64,000 nt of DNA from contig MKVZ01000004.1 in assembly GCA_001898995.1 (NCBI GenBank), forward strand, positions 432,612 through 496,611, in the 5' to 3' direction. The notes beneath the pieces were generated by a model. The model made no database searches. It saw only the letters and a program-made list of their open reading frames with translations, and was not told the origin of the DNA. Shown piece after piece: positions 32,434 to 45,293 of this stretch; position 1 is the stretch's first letter, and each line of letters begins with the position of its first letter. The DNA is from Rhizobiales bacterium 63-22 (GTDB taxonomy: Bacteria; Pseudomonadota; Alphaproteobacteria; Rhizobiales; Rhizobiaceae). Position numbers and translations under genes: made by a program.

Positions 32434-33282
32434 TTAAAGACGATTAAAAAGATCGCCCGCGCCACAGGCCACGAAATGCGGATTGATAAAGCGCGCAGGA
32501 CCCTCTACCGCACCCTGCCCCACACGCGGCCCATAGACCAGCGGATGGCCGTCGGGCGCCAGCGTCGTGCCGCCCGCCGCGCGCAGCACTGCGTCGCCTG
32601 CCGCCGTGTCCCACTGCATGGTGGGCGTAAAGCGCGGATAGATATCCGCCTCGCCGCGCGCGATCAGGCAGAACTTGAGCGACGAGCCGACCGAGACGCG
32701 CTCCGTGATCCCCTTTTCGCGCAGAAAGGCGGCGGTCTGCGGCGAATCGTGCGAGCGGCTGCACACCGCGACCGGGCCGTCTGCGGCGATGCGCGCACGG
32801 ATCGCGCGGCTCTCCGCGATCTCGTGACCGGGCGTCGTCCGTATTTCCGCCGCGCCGTCCGCGCCGCCGGTGAAAAGCAGGTGACGCGCCGGCGCATAAA
32901 CGATGCCGGCCACCGGCAGGCCGTCCTCGATCAGGGCGATATTGACGGTGAAATCGCCGTTGCGCGCCAGAAATTCCCGCGTACCGTCGAGCGGATCGAC
33001 CAGCAGGAAGCGCCGTCCCGTTTCCACCGGCAGGCGGCCGGCGGAAGCCTCCTCCTCGGCAACGACGGGAATATCCGGCGCGGCCGAGGCAATCGCGGAC
33101 AGTATGACGGCCTCGGCGGCCCGGTCCGCCTCGGTCACGGGCGAAGCGTCCTGCTTGCGCTCCACCGCGCAGCCTTCCGCATAGAATTTCATGATGACGC
33201 GGCCGGCCTCCAGTGCCGCCGCCCGCAGCGCGGCGAACAGGACGCCGTCCGGCGCGGATCGGGAATGAGCTGGAATTGCCAT
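32434..33282 (-). CDS. cysQ: 3'(2'),5'-bisphosphate nucleotidase CysQ
   Basis: The 282-residue protein of the inositol monophosphatase superfamily carries SPVTEADRAAEAV, the metal-binding VVAEEEAS, LLVDPLDGTREFLARNGDFT and the C-terminal MQWDTAAGDAVLRAAGG. It hydrolyses PAP to AMP and recycles the nucleotide by-product of PAPS use. It starts 3 bases after cysNC, so cysD-cysNC-cysQ form one leftward operon. The pairing with an APS kinase domain upstream is functionally consistent. Confidence 0.92.
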   Translation of the reverse strand: MAIPAHSRSAPDGVLFAALRAAALEAGRVIMKFYAEGCAVERKQDASPVTEADRAAEAVILSAIASAAPDIPVVAEEEASAGRLPVETGRRFLLVDPLDGTREFLARNGDFTVNIALIEDGLPVAGIVYAPARHLLFTGGADGAAEIRTTPGHEIAESRAIRARIAADGPVAVCSRSHDSPQTAAFLREKGITERVSVGSSLKFCLIARGEADIYPRFTPTMQWDTAAGDAVLRAAGGTTLAPDGHPLVYGPRVGQGAVEGPARFINPHFVACGAGDLFNRL

Positions 33283-33285
33283 CGT

Positions 33286-35220
33286 TCAGATCGACCAGGA
33301 ATCGCTGCCATAACTGCCGATCATACCCCGCTCGGCCAGATATTTTTCCACTTCCGCCACCAGTTCGTCAATGTCGCGTCCCGTGGTCTTCAGGCGCAGT
33401 TCCGGCGCCTCCGGTGCCTCATAGGGCGAATCGATGCCGGTGAAGGCGCTGATCTCGCCGCGCAGCGCTTTGGCGTAAAGACCCTTGGGATCGCGCGTCA
33501 TGCATTCCTCGACCGGCGTATCGACAAAGATTTCCACGAACTCGCCTTCGGGCAGGCTGGCGCGCACCCGCTCGCGCTCGGCGCGGAAGGGCGAGATGAA
33601 CGATACCAGCACGATCAGCCCGGCATCGGCCATCAGCCGCGCCACCTCGCCGACGCGGCGGATGTTCTCGGCGCGATCCTCGTCCGAGAAGCCGAGATCG
33701 CTGTTGAGACCGTGGCGGATATTGTCGCCGTCGAGCAGATAGGTGTGTCTGCCGAGAGCATGCAGGCGCTGCTCCAGCCGGTTGGCGATGGTCGATTTTC
33801 CGGAGGCCGACAGGCCGGTGAACCAGAGCACCGCCGGCTTCTGGAACTTCTGCGCCGCGCGCGCCGTGCGGTCGAGGTCGAAGGCGTGCAGATGCACATT
33901 GCTCGCCTGCCGCAGCGCGCCCTCGATCATGCCCGCGCCGACCGTGGCATTGGTCAGCCGGTCGATCAGCACGAAAGCGCCCGTGACGCGGTTGTCGCGA
34001 TAGGGGTCGAAAACGATCGGGTCCATGGTCTGGAAATGGCAGAGCCCGATCTCGTTGAGGTCGAGCCGCGCCGTTTCCTCGCGCGCGAAAGAATTGACAT
34101 CGGTGCGGTATCGGATCGCGCTCACCGTCACCGGCGTCTGGTCGGTCTCGGTGCGCAATATATAGGACCGGCCCGGCTGCAAGGGCGCTTCGTCGAACCA
34201 GACGACATTGGCGGCGAAGCGGTCGGCGACCTGCGGCCGCGCTTCCGCGCCCGCCAGCATATTGCCGCGCGAGACCTCGATCTCGTCCTCCAGCACCAGC
34301 GTCACCGCCTGCCCCTCGCCGGCGCGCGGCAGATCGCCGTCATGGGTGACGATGCGCTTCACCCGCGATTGCCTGCCGGATTTGGCGACGACCACCGCAT
34401 CGCCGACGGCGACGGAGCCGGAGGCCACCGTGCCGGCGAAACCGCGGAAATCGAGATTGGGCCGGTTCACATATTGCACCGGGAAGCGGAACGGCTTCAT
34501 GCCCGCCTCGGTGTCGATACGCACGGTTTCGAGATGTTCGAGCAGATGCGGCCCGCCATACCAGCCGATGCGCGGCGAGGGCGCGGTCACATTGTCACCG
34601 AAGCGGGCCGAAATCGGAATCGGCTGGATGCTGGCGAAGCCAAGGTCTTTCGCGAAATTCCCGTAGTCGGCGACGATGCGCTCGAACACCTCCTGCGAAA
34701 AATCCACGAGGTCAATCTTGTTGACCGCCAGCACGATATGGCGGATGCCGAGCGAGGCGGCGATGAAGGAATGGCGGCGGGTCTGGGTCAGCACGCCCTG
34801 CCGCACGTCGACCAGCACCACGGCGAGATCGGCGGCGGAAGCACCCGTTGCCATGTTGCGCGTATATTGCGCGTGGCCCGGCGTATCGGCGACGATGAAC
34901 TTGCGGCGCGGCGTCGAGAAGAAGCGATAGGCGACGTCGATGGTGATGCCCTGCTCGCGCTCGGCCTCCAGCCCGTCCACCAGCAGCGCGAAATCGAAAT
35001 CGTCGTCGGTGGTGCCGAACTTGCGGCTGTCGTTCCTGAGCGCAGCAAGCTGATCCTCGAAGATCAGCCTCGTGTCGTATAGCAGCCGGCCGATCAGGGT
35101 GGACTTGCCGTCATCGACGGAGCCGCAGGTGAGGAAGCGCAGCAGCGTCTTGCGCTCCTGCTCGGCGAGGAAATGCGCGACCGCGTCACCGGCGGCGATG
35201 GACTGGCTTACGGCGTTCAT
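33286..35220 (-). CDS. cysNC: Bifunctional sulfate adenylyltransferase subunit 1 / APS kinase
   Basis: The 644-residue fusion has an N-terminal EF-Tu-like GTPase ([20 protein letters not shown] near residue 32, [12 protein letters not shown] and NKIDLV). Its C-terminal APS kinase domain starts near residue 455 with [17 protein letters not shown] and [16 protein letters not shown]. The first half, with CysD, makes APS from sulfate and ATP driven by GTP hydrolysis; the second phosphorylates APS to PAPS. Similar fusions (NodQ) are common in rhizobia. Its start overlaps the cysD stop by one base. Confidence 0.95.
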   Translation of the reverse strand: MNAVSQSIAAGDAVAHFLAEQERKTLLRFLTCGSVDDGKSTLIGRLLYDTRLIFEDQLAALRNDSRKFGTTDDDFDFALLVDGLEAEREQGITIDVAYRFFSTPRRKFIVADTPGHAQYTRNMATGASAADLAVVLVDVRQGVLTQTRRHSFIAASLGIRHIVLAVNKIDLVDFSQEVFERIVADYGNFAKDLGFASIQPIPISARFGDNVTAPSPRIGWYGGPHLLEHLETVRIDTEAGMKPFRFPVQYVNRPNLDFRGFAGTVASGSVAVGDAVVVAKSGRQSRVKRIVTHDGDLPRAGEGQAVTLVLEDEIEVSRGNMLAGAEARPQVADRFAANVVWFDEAPLQPGRSYILRTETDQTPVTVSAIRYRTDVNSFAREETARLDLNEIGLCHFQTMDPIVFDPYRDNRVTGAFVLIDRLTNATVGAGMIEGALRQASNVHLHAFDLDRTARAAQKFQKPAVLWFTGLSASGKSTIANRLEQRLHALGRHTYLLDGDNIRHGLNSDLGFSDEDRAENIRRVGEVARLMADAGLIVLVSFISPFRAERERVRASLPEGEFVEIFVDTPVEECMTRDPKGLYAKALRGEISAFTGIDSPYEAPEAPELRLKTTGRDIDELVAEVEKYLAERGMIGSYGSDSWSI

Positions 35221-36140
35221 CAGAAATAGCCCTCGCGCTTCTTTTTTTCCATGGAGCCCGCCTCGTCGCGGTCGATGGCGCGGCCCTGCCGCTCGGATGT
35301 GCGGGCGATCAGCATTTCCTCGACAATGCCGGAAAGCGTGTCGGCGCCGGATTCGATCGCGCCGGTCAGCGGATAGCAGCCGAGCGTGCGGAAGCGCACC
35401 AGCCGTTCCTCCACCTTCTCGCCGGGGGCGAGTTTCATGCGGTCGTCATCGACCATGATCAGCATACCGTCGCGCTCAACCACCGGGCGGCGGGCGGCGA
35501 AGTAAAGCGGCACGATGGGGATGTTCTCCTGCAGGATATATTGCCAGATGTCGAGTTCGGTCCAGTTGGACAGCGGGAAGACGCGGATCGACTCGCCCTT
35601 GTTGACGCGGGTATTGTAGATTTTCCACATTTCCGGGCGCTGGTTCTTCGGATCCCAGCCGTGCCGGGCATTGCGGAAGGAGAAGATGCGCTCCTTGGCG
35701 CGCGCCTTTTCCTCGTCGCGCCGCGCGCCGCCGAAGGCCGCGTCGAATTTGTACCTGTCGAGCGCCTGCCGCAGCGCCACCGTCTTCATGATGTGGGTGT
35801 GGACGTTGGAGCCATGGGTGAACGGCCCGACGCCGCCGCGCACGCCGTCCTCGTTGATATGCACAAGCAGCTCGAACCCCTTCTCGCGCGCCTCGGCATC
35901 GCGAAACGCGATCATCTCGCGGAACTTCCATGTCGTGTCGACATGGAGAAAAGGAAAGGGCGGCGGGGCCGGATAGAAAGCCTTCATCGCCAGATGCAGC
36001 ATGACGGAGGAATCCTTGCCCACCGAATAGAGCATCACCGGATTGGAGAAGGTCGCCGCCACCTCGCGGAAGATATGGATCGCCTCCGCTTCGAGGCGTT
36101 GCAGATGCGTCAGGTTTCTGGTCAGGGCTGCATGATGCAC
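35220..36140 (-). CDS. cysD: Sulfate adenylyltransferase subunit 2 CysD
   Basis: The 306-residue protein belongs to the PP-loop family, with [20 protein letters not shown] as the nucleotide-binding loop, [12 protein letters not shown] and [20 protein letters not shown]. It catalyses adenylyl transfer to sulfate in complex with CysN. The frame extends 30 codons further, but GTG 36140 has GGGAG about 9 bases upstream and gives the normal length. The C-terminus ([11 protein letters not shown]) is the typical conserved tail. It is the first gene of the operon. Confidence 0.94.
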   Translation of the reverse strand: MHHAALTRNLTHLQRLEAEAIHIFREVAATFSNPVMLYSVGKDSSVMLHLAMKAFYPAPPPFPFLHVDTTWKFREMIAFRDAEAREKGFELLVHINEDGVRGGVGPFTHGSNVHTHIMKTVALRQALDRYKFDAAFGGARRDEEKARAKERIFSFRNARHGWDPKNQRPEMWKIYNTRVNKGESIRVFPLSNWTELDIWQYILQENIPIVPLYFAARRPVVERDGMLIMVDDDRMKLAPGEKVEERLVRFRTLGCYPLTGAIESGADTLSGIVEEMLIARTSERQGRAIDRDEAGSMEKKKREGYF

Positions 36141-36466
36141 GAAATCGACTCCCGGAAACGGACAGGAATTGCGAAAAAGCGGGAGGGTTGGCGAAATGCC
36201 TTCATCCGGCGTGCCGTGACGGGCTGTCATGGCGTGCGCATTGTCGTGAAAAGCAACGGAAATTGGAAAGAACGCTATCGCTTATACGACGCGCCAGCAC
36301 GAAAAACTTGCCGGCTTCAAGCTGGAAGCGGGAACAAACTTGCGTGAAAAGGCAGGAGGCGGTTTTTCGACCAAACCTCCGAAAATCCTATAAAATCAGT
36401 TATATTAGAGAGAAGAGGCGCCGGGCCATGATATCAAATTAGCCCGGCGCGGGCGTTCCTACTTGC
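36141..36466. other. Intergenic region upstream of cysD
   Basis: These 326 bases hold the promoter and leader of cysD and the end of the upstream aminotransferase gene. I see AT-rich stretches near 36385-36410 that may contain the promoter and a hairpin at 36418-36450. I find no recognisable riboswitch. Confidence 0.35.
36418..36450 (-). terminator. Hairpin after aminotransferase gene
   Basis: A 9-bp perfect stem GCGCCGGGC/GCCCGGCGC encloses a 15-nt AT-rich loop, 17 bases past the aminotransferase stop. On the minus strand it is followed by CTCTTCTCTC rather than a pure T-run, so termination may be partial. Confidence 0.5.
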
Positions 36467-37837
36467 TTACTTGCCGATGCCGGCATGGACATCGTTCAGC
36501 GCCGCTTCCAGCGACGACACGATGATGTCGATCTCTTGGTCCGTCACGATGAGCGGCGGGCAGAAGGCCATCGTATCGACCACGGCGCGGGAAATGATGC
36601 CCCGTTCGAGCAATGCCGTATTGGCGCGCGCGCCAAGCGTGCCCGCCGGTTCGAGGCCGGTCTTCGCCTGCTTGTCCGTGACCAGTTCGACGCCCGCTAT
36701 GAGGCCGACACCGCGCACCTCCCCGACCAGTGGATGATCCTGCAATTGCCGCAGGCGCTTCTGCATGTAGGCGCCGCGGTCGCGCGCATTGGCGACCAGA
36801 TCGCGCTCCTCGATGATGGCGAGGTTTTCGAGCGCCACCGCCGCCGCCACCGGATGGCCGGAGGCGGTGAAGCCGGTGCCAAGCGTGCCGATGCGGTGGC
36901 TTTCCTCGGCGATCGGCGCATAGACGCGCTCGTTGACCAGGAAGGCGGAGATCGGCAGGTAGGAGGAGGACAGTTGCTTGGACATGGTCAGGATATCCGG
37001 CTCGATACCGAAGGTCTGGCAGCCGAACAGATTGCCCGTGCGCCCGAAGCCACAGATCACCTCGTCGGCGATCAGCAGGATATCGTAGCGTTTCAGGACC
37101 GCCTGTATCTTTTCCCAATAGGTTTTCGGCGGCACGATGACGCCGCCCGCGCCCATGACCGGCTCGCCGATGAAGGCGGCGACGGTATGCGGGCCTTCGG
37201 CGAGAATCAGTTGCTCAAGCTCGTCGGCAAGGCGTGTGGCGAACTGCTCCTCGCTTTCGCCCGCCCGGCCCTCGCGCCAGTAATGCGGGCAGGCCGTGTG
37301 CAAGATGCGGTCGATGGGCAGGTCGAAGGAGCGATGATTGTTCGGCAGGCCGGTCAGGCTCGCCGAGGCGACGGTGACGCCGTGATAGCCGCGCCGGCGC
37401 GAAATGATCTTCTTGCGCTCCGGCTCGCCCAGCGCATTGGAGCGGTACCAGACCAGCTTGACGATAGAATCGTTGGCCTCGGAACCGGAATTGGTGAAAT
37501 AGGCCTTGCTCATCGGCACCGGCGCCATGGAGACGAGCTTCTCGGCGAGGTCGATCACCGGCCCGTGCGAGCGCGACGAGAACGTATGGTAATAGGGCAG
37601 CTTGCGCATCTGCCGGGCGGCAGCCTCCGCAAGGCGCGGCTCGGAAAAGCCGACGCCGACGCTCCACAGGCCCGACATGGCCTCGATATAGCGCTTTCCG
37701 GCCGTATCCTCCACATAGACGCCGTCGCCGCGCTCGATCACGAGCGGGCCTTCCGCCTCCAGACGGACAGCATCGGTATAGGAGTGAAGGTGATAGCGGC
37801 TGTCGCGGGCTTCAAGGGAGTTGGGCTGGGCGGTCAT
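36467..37837 (-). CDS. Class III PLP-dependent aminotransferase
   Basis: The 456-residue enzyme has the class III layout: GLWSVGVGFSEPRLAEAA, YFTNSGSEANDSIVKLVWYR for cofactor phosphate binding, YHGVTVASASLTG, the Asp of LLIADEVICGFGRTGNLFGC, and the Schiff-base Lys in ILTMSKQLSSSYLPISA. It resembles omega-amino acid:pyruvate or putrescine-type aminotransferases, but the substrate cannot be told. It is a single gene with short flanking gaps between cysD and babR. The start codon lies at 37837 with AGGATGA just before it. Confidence 0.88.
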   Translation of the reverse strand: MTAQPNSLEARDSRYHLHSYTDAVRLEAEGPLVIERGDGVYVEDTAGKRYIEAMSGLWSVGVGFSEPRLAEAAARQMRKLPYYHTFSSRSHGPVIDLAEKLVSMAPVPMSKAYFTNSGSEANDSIVKLVWYRSNALGEPERKKIISRRRGYHGVTVASASLTGLPNNHRSFDLPIDRILHTACPHYWREGRAGESEEQFATRLADELEQLILAEGPHTVAAFIGEPVMGAGGVIVPPKTYWEKIQAVLKRYDILLIADEVICGFGRTGNLFGCQTFGIEPDILTMSKQLSSSYLPISAFLVNERVYAPIAEESHRIGTLGTGFTASGHPVAAAVALENLAIIEERDLVANARDRGAYMQKRLRQLQDHPLVGEVRGVGLIAGVELVTDKQAKTGLEPAGTLGARANTALLERGIISRAVVDTMAFCPPLIVTDQEIDIIVSSLEAALNDVHAGIGK

Positions 37838-37952
37838 TTATTCATCCTCCGGGATCGGTGATGAATTTCTAGCCCGTTTCGCACAAAGCGCAAACCGCAA
37901 AAAGATGGAGATGCCCTTCGGGACAAACCGCCGAGGGGACTTGAAGGCAGGA

Positions 37953-38660
37953 TCAGAGCAGGCCGAAAGTGCGCGCCTTGGCGACGGCCTGTACCTTGTT
38001 GACGGCCACCAGCTTGGTGAGCACGTTGGCGATGTGGAAATTCACCGTGCGCGTGGAGATGTTGAGGATGGCGCCGATGATCTCGGCCGTCTTGCCCTCG
38101 CTGGTCCAGCGCAGGATTTCGCGCTCGCGCGCGGTGAGGCAGATTTCCCCGACGCGGTTGATCGCCGGCACATCGGCAAGCTCATACATGGCAAGATGCA
38201 GGAGGTTGGCGACGACCTGCAAGCGGCGGCGCAATTGCGCGATCTCGCCGGCGCCGAGCGGCGGCCCGTCACGCAGCAGGGTGAGAATGCCGAACACGCC
38301 CCGCGCCGCCCAGCAGGGCTGGGAAATGCCGGTTTCGAGCCCGAAGGCCTGCGCATCCTCCCACAGGCGCGGCGCATCGGCGAAGAGCTTCTGCGACCAG
38401 ACGAGCGGCACGATGCTGTTGGGACCGCGCTTCAGAAGCGGATCGATCTCGCCATATTTGCGCGCGGCGTAAAGCGCCGCCCACCCTTCAGGCATGTCCT
38501 CGAAGCGGAGCCATTTGACCCCACTGTTCAGGGAAGGAACCGACATGACATAGGACACATGCCGGAAACCCAGCGCGCGGGCCTCATTCTTCACAAGAGC
38601 GAACAATTGTTCCGCATCGCCTGCGGATTGCATGGCATCATAAGACAATTCCGGTTTCAT
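37953..38660 (-). CDS. babR: LuxR-family quorum-sensing-type regulator BabR/BlxR
   Basis: The 235-residue protein has an N-terminal autoinducer-binding-like domain (residues 10-165, with FRHVSYVMSVP, WLRFEDMPEGWAALYAARKY and PLVWSQKLF) and a C-terminal LuxR HTH (LTAREREILRWTSEGKTAEI, then ISTRTVNFHIANVLTKL). ATG 38660 has GGAGG 7 bases before it; upstream in-frame ATGs do not. In Brucella, BabR (BlxR) is a LuxR regulator encoded beside metH, and that is the arrangement here. No luxI-type synthase lies nearby. The symbol is assigned from synteny and domain type. Confidence 0.82.
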   Translation of the reverse strand: MKPELSYDAMQSAGDAEQLFALVKNEARALGFRHVSYVMSVPSLNSGVKWLRFEDMPEGWAALYAARKYGEIDPLLKRGPNSIVPLVWSQKLFADAPRLWEDAQAFGLETGISQPCWAARGVFGILTLLRDGPPLGAGEIAQLRRRLQVVANLLHLAMYELADVPAINRVGEICLTAREREILRWTSEGKTAEIIGAILNISTRTVNFHIANVLTKLVAVNKVQAVAKARTFGLL

Positions 38661-38709
38661 TGCTGACACCTCCATCTTCAATAATTCATTGAACAATTCT
38701 TTCCGCATA

Positions 38710-38725
38710 ATCAGTAATTTCTGAT
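38710..38725. promoter_or_regulatory. Near-perfect palindrome upstream of babR
   Basis: ATCAGTAATTTCTGAT is an inverted repeat with a single mismatched pair, 50 bases upstream of the babR start within AT-rich promoter DNA. LuxR-type proteins commonly bind 16-20 bp palindromes and repress or activate their own genes. BabR autoregulation through it is a guess. Confidence 0.4.
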
Positions 38726-38847
38726 ACGCATAAATTATCTAACATGATATTCATATCAGTTCCATAAATATCGATTTCAATATAATACAGATTTTTCAAA
38801 ATCCTCATGGTTTTATTATTTTATACATCACTCAAGCAGAAAATAAA

Positions 38848-38870
38848 AAGGCTCCGCAATGCGGAGCCTT
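38848..38870 (-). terminator. Terminator of metH
   Basis: A 10-bp perfect stem AAGGCTCCGC/GCGGAGCCTT with a 3-nt loop is followed on the minus strand by TTTTTATTTT. It lies about 130 bases past the metH stop, beyond a repeat element, and is a strong intrinsic terminator. Confidence 0.75.
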
Positions 38871-38910
38871 CGGAACGCAAACCGCTCCAAGCGTGATGTG
38901 AATCAGTGCT

Positions 38911-39002
38911 GGAGCGGTTCCTGTTTTCACGGAACCGCTCTATCTCTTTGTTTTTACGCATTGTCCTACGCGAAACCGCTTCGCACTTTCGCTGGAAATG
39001 CT

Positions 39003-39005
<3 letters not shown>
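38911..39005. repeat. Intergenic repeat, copy 1
   Basis: The element has a hairpin GGAGCGGTTCC/GGAACCGCTC followed by ATCTCTTTGTTTT and ends in GGAAATGCTCTA. A second copy in the same orientation lies at 62796-62897. Its right end overlaps the metH stop codon, so the element supplies TAG of that gene on the minus strand. Confidence 0.75.
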
Positions 39006-42806
<3,801 letters not shown>

Positions 42807-42831
42807 GTATATGCCTGATCGCGCGTGCCGC

Positions 42832-42860
42832 TTAATGACATAAAGATATCTTTATGTCAA
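42832..42860 (-). promoter_or_regulatory. metH promoter with 22-bp perfect palindrome (SahR-like operator)
   Basis: On the minus strand TTGACA (42860-42855), a 17-base spacer and CATTAA (42837-42832) form a promoter. A perfect 22-bp palindrome (42837-42858, half-site GACATAAAGAT) spans the spacer and both hexamer edges. SahR, an ArsR-family repressor sensing S-adenosylhomocysteine, controls metH in many Alphaproteobacteria through AT-rich palindromes of this sort. The site is clear; the regulator is inferred. Confidence 0.72.
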
Positions 42861-42876
42861 TTCGACAACTCCCACA

Positions 42877-43044
42877 CTATCGGCTTTTGGCCTTGGCCAG
42901 CACCCATAACAGCACGACCATCGCGACCACACCGACCGCAAGTCCGATCGCCGCGCCCCAGACCGCGCCGTAGGTCCCTGCGATCAGCCATCCCGCGAGG
43001 CATCCCGCTATCAGCAGGATAAACGGAGGCAAACATCCGACCAT
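42877..43044 (-). CDS. Small two-helix membrane protein
   Basis: This 55-residue protein begins at an ATG 5 bases after GGGAGTT. VGCLPPFILLIAGCLAGWLI, a short TYG turn, and AVWGAAIGLAVGVVAMVVLL form two hydrophobic helices with Gly-x-x-x-Gly packing, ending in a basic LAKAKSR. The function is unknown. It lies between metH and the antiporter on the same strand. Confidence 0.65.
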   Translation of the reverse strand: MVGCLPPFILLIAGCLAGWLIAGTYGAVWGAAIGLAVGVVAMVVLLWVLAKAKSR

Positions 43045-43084
43045 GATCAACTCCCTGTCAGAACCGGTTTCTACCTGACACGCC

Positions 43085-44722
43085 TTACGATCCCAGTCTG
43101 GCCTCCTGAAGATCGATTTCCCTCATCAGCATATGCGCGACTTCCTCGGAAATCCGGTGCGAGCGGGCGAGGCGGCGGAACACGTCGCGCTCGGCCTTGA
43201 GGGCGGCAAGCCGCAGTTCGCGCTCGATGCGCTCGGACTTGCGCACGATCTCGGCGTCCTCGTCGATTTGCGTGTGCCCCTGCGTCCTCTCGCGATAGAG
43301 GTCCATCAGCCGCGCGCCGATATCGGCGTAGATGTTGATGTCGTCCTTGACCTTGGCGCGTTCGTGCTGGACCCGCTCGATCGCCTTGATGGCGGCTTCG
43401 GCAGCCTCGGCCCGCGCGCTATCCTCTTCCTTGCGGTGCGACGTCTCGGGCGGAAATTTCAGACCGCGCAGGAAAAACGGCAGCCCGGCGCTGGCGGCGA
43501 CCAGCGAGACGATGATGACGCCGGCGGCCATGAAGATGGCGAGATCGCGCGCCGGAAAGGCGCTGCCGTCGCCCAGTGTGAAGGGCAGCGTCAGAATACC
43601 GGCGAGCGTGACGGCGCCCCGAGCGCCGGCCAGCGAGATCGCGGCCAGCAGGCGCCAGCTTGGCCGCTCGACCTTCATGCCCCTGCGGGAATTGCGGAAC
43701 AGGATATAATGCATCGACACCCACACCCAGACGAAGCGGAGCGCGGCGAGCGCCACGTTGATCGCGACCACATAGGCGATGAGCCAGAGCGGATCGTAAT
43801 GGCCGGTGGTGCGGACGGCGTCCGCCGTATGGGTGACGATAATCGGCAACTGCTCGCCCAGAAGCGCGAAGATCGCGCCATTGGCCGCGAACTGCACCGT
43901 ATCCCAGACGGCCGACCGGCGCAGGCGGGTCACGGCGAGCGCCTGCACGGTTTCCTCCGTATAGCTCATAGTGATGCCGGCCGCGACGGCGGCGAGAATG
44001 CCCGAACATTGCAGATGCTCGGCCAGAAGATAGGCCCCGAAGGGGATCAGGAGGCTGACGAGAATCTGCGATCCCGCTTCCTCGCCATAGCGGCGGGAAA
44101 TCCAGTTCTGCGCGAAGGTCACGCCGAGCGTCACCGCGACGCCGATTGCGAGACCGCCGGTCGCAAGCCAGAGAAAGGTTCCGAATGCCGCCGTGATCGA
44201 GAAAGCCCCGGTCAGGGCGGCGGCGACCGCGAAGCGCATGCAGACAAGGCCCGAAGCGTCGTTGAGCAGCGATTCGCCCTCAAGGATATGCATGAGGCGC
44301 TTGGGGATCGGCACGCGCGAGGCGATGGCGGACACGGCGATGGGGTCGGTCGGCGACAGGACGGCGGCCAGCGCGAAGGCGACCGGCAGCGGCACGCCGG
44401 GAATCATCCAGTAGACGAGATAGCCGACACCGATCACCGTGAAGACCACCAGCCCCAGCGCTAGCGCGAGGATGGTGTTGCGGTCGCGCAGCAGCCCTTC
44501 CTTCGGAATCCGCCAGCCATCCAGAAACAGCAACGGCGGCAGGAACAGCAGGAAGAACACATCGGGATCGAGCCGAACACCGAGATCGGCAACCGAGGCG
44601 ATCAGCGCGCCGAGCGCGATCTGCACCAGCGGGATCGGCACCGAGAAGGGCAGCGCACGCGTGATCGCACCGCTGAAGACGACGGCGAGAAGCAATAGCA
44701 GGGCGGATGTGATCGTGTCCAT
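43085..44722 (-). CDS. CPA1-family sodium/proton antiporter
   Basis: The 545-residue protein has about twelve membrane segments. Family motifs are FLPPLLFLDGWRIP, LSPTDPIAVSAIASRVPIP and LEGESLLNDASGLVCMRF with the Asn-Asp pair required for cation binding, plus AGARGAVTLAGILTLPF. A cytosolic helical tail of about 110 charged residues follows residue 430. It exchanges Na+ or K+ for H+ across the inner membrane. The start is set at MDTITSALLLLL, since the upstream 43 codons of open frame lack membrane or conserved character. Confidence 0.9.
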   Translation of the reverse strand: MDTITSALLLLLAVVFSGAITRALPFSVPIPLVQIALGALIASVADLGVRLDPDVFFLLFLPPLLFLDGWRIPKEGLLRDRNTILALALGLVVFTVIGVGYLVYWMIPGVPLPVAFALAAVLSPTDPIAVSAIASRVPIPKRLMHILEGESLLNDASGLVCMRFAVAAALTGAFSITAAFGTFLWLATGGLAIGVAVTLGVTFAQNWISRRYGEEAGSQILVSLLIPFGAYLLAEHLQCSGILAAVAAGITMSYTEETVQALAVTRLRRSAVWDTVQFAANGAIFALLGEQLPIIVTHTADAVRTTGHYDPLWLIAYVVAINVALAALRFVWVWVSMHYILFRNSRRGMKVERPSWRLLAAISLAGARGAVTLAGILTLPFTLGDGSAFPARDLAIFMAAGVIIVSLVAASAGLPFFLRGLKFPPETSHRKEEDSARAEAAEAAIKAIERVQHERAKVKDDINIYADIGARLMDLYRERTQGHTQIDEDAEIVRKSERIERELRLAALKAERDVFRRLARSHRISEEVAHMLMREIDLQEARLGS

Positions 44723-44804
44723 GAAGGGTGAATAACACAACGATGCCGGCAGGTTGACCGCCGCCGGCATCACTTTCAGGTCAATAAGGGACGGGAAGTG
44801 GAGA

Positions 44805-45056
44805 TCAGGTGACGTAGGCGCCGATGGAAGCCGCGACAAGGCCGATCGCAATGGCGATCATGACGCCATAGACGCGCGGCTTGTCGAACAGGACGGCGAA
44901 GGCCGAGAACCAGCCCACCACCGCTGCGCCGAGAGCGAACAGGAACCCCGGCTTGTCGCCATGATAGAGGTTCGCCGCCATCAGCGCGCCGATGATGAGC
45001 GCACCGAAAACGATCATCAACCCCGTGGCATATCGCTCGTAATCGTCCATTTGCAT
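44805..45056 (-). CDS. Small membrane protein, three helices
   Basis: The 83-residue product has three hydrophobic stretches: ATGLMIVFGALIIGALMAAN, FLFALGAAVVGWFSAFAVLF and VYGVMIAIAIGLVAASIGAY. The N-terminus (MQMDDYERYA) is charged. No family is known to me. It lies 82 bases from the antiporter on the same strand and could be cotranscribed. Confidence 0.6.
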   Translation of the reverse strand: MQMDDYERYATGLMIVFGALIIGALMAANLYHGDKPGFLFALGAAVVGWFSAFAVLFDKPRVYGVMIAIAIGLVAASIGAYVT

Positions 45057-45293
45057 TCCCCGGTTCCGGCCATACGCGCAACATCGCGCCGGAAACTGTC
45101 GTCAATCTGCCGGGCCGGCCGGCCCATGAATGCGTGCGGCAGGCGCAAAGCAGCCGCGCCTGACCGACCGCCCCCACACAATCATTATTCGGCGCGTTCT
45201 TCAACCGTTTCGCGCCGCTATGCGCAGCAAAACTTGCATGATTTGATGTTCGAACTTCGGCAAACGCCTCATGTCCGTGCTAGAATGCGTTCC

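Noticed and set aside
32383..35082. Open frame of about 900 codons opposite cysQ/cysNC
   Set aside because: It covers two well-defined genes antisense and has no recognisable domain or ribosome-binding site.
36141..36466. S-adenosylmethionine riboswitch upstream of cysD
   Set aside because: I could not find a conserved core of any SAM class; the hairpin at 36418-36450 is better explained as a terminator of the upstream gene.
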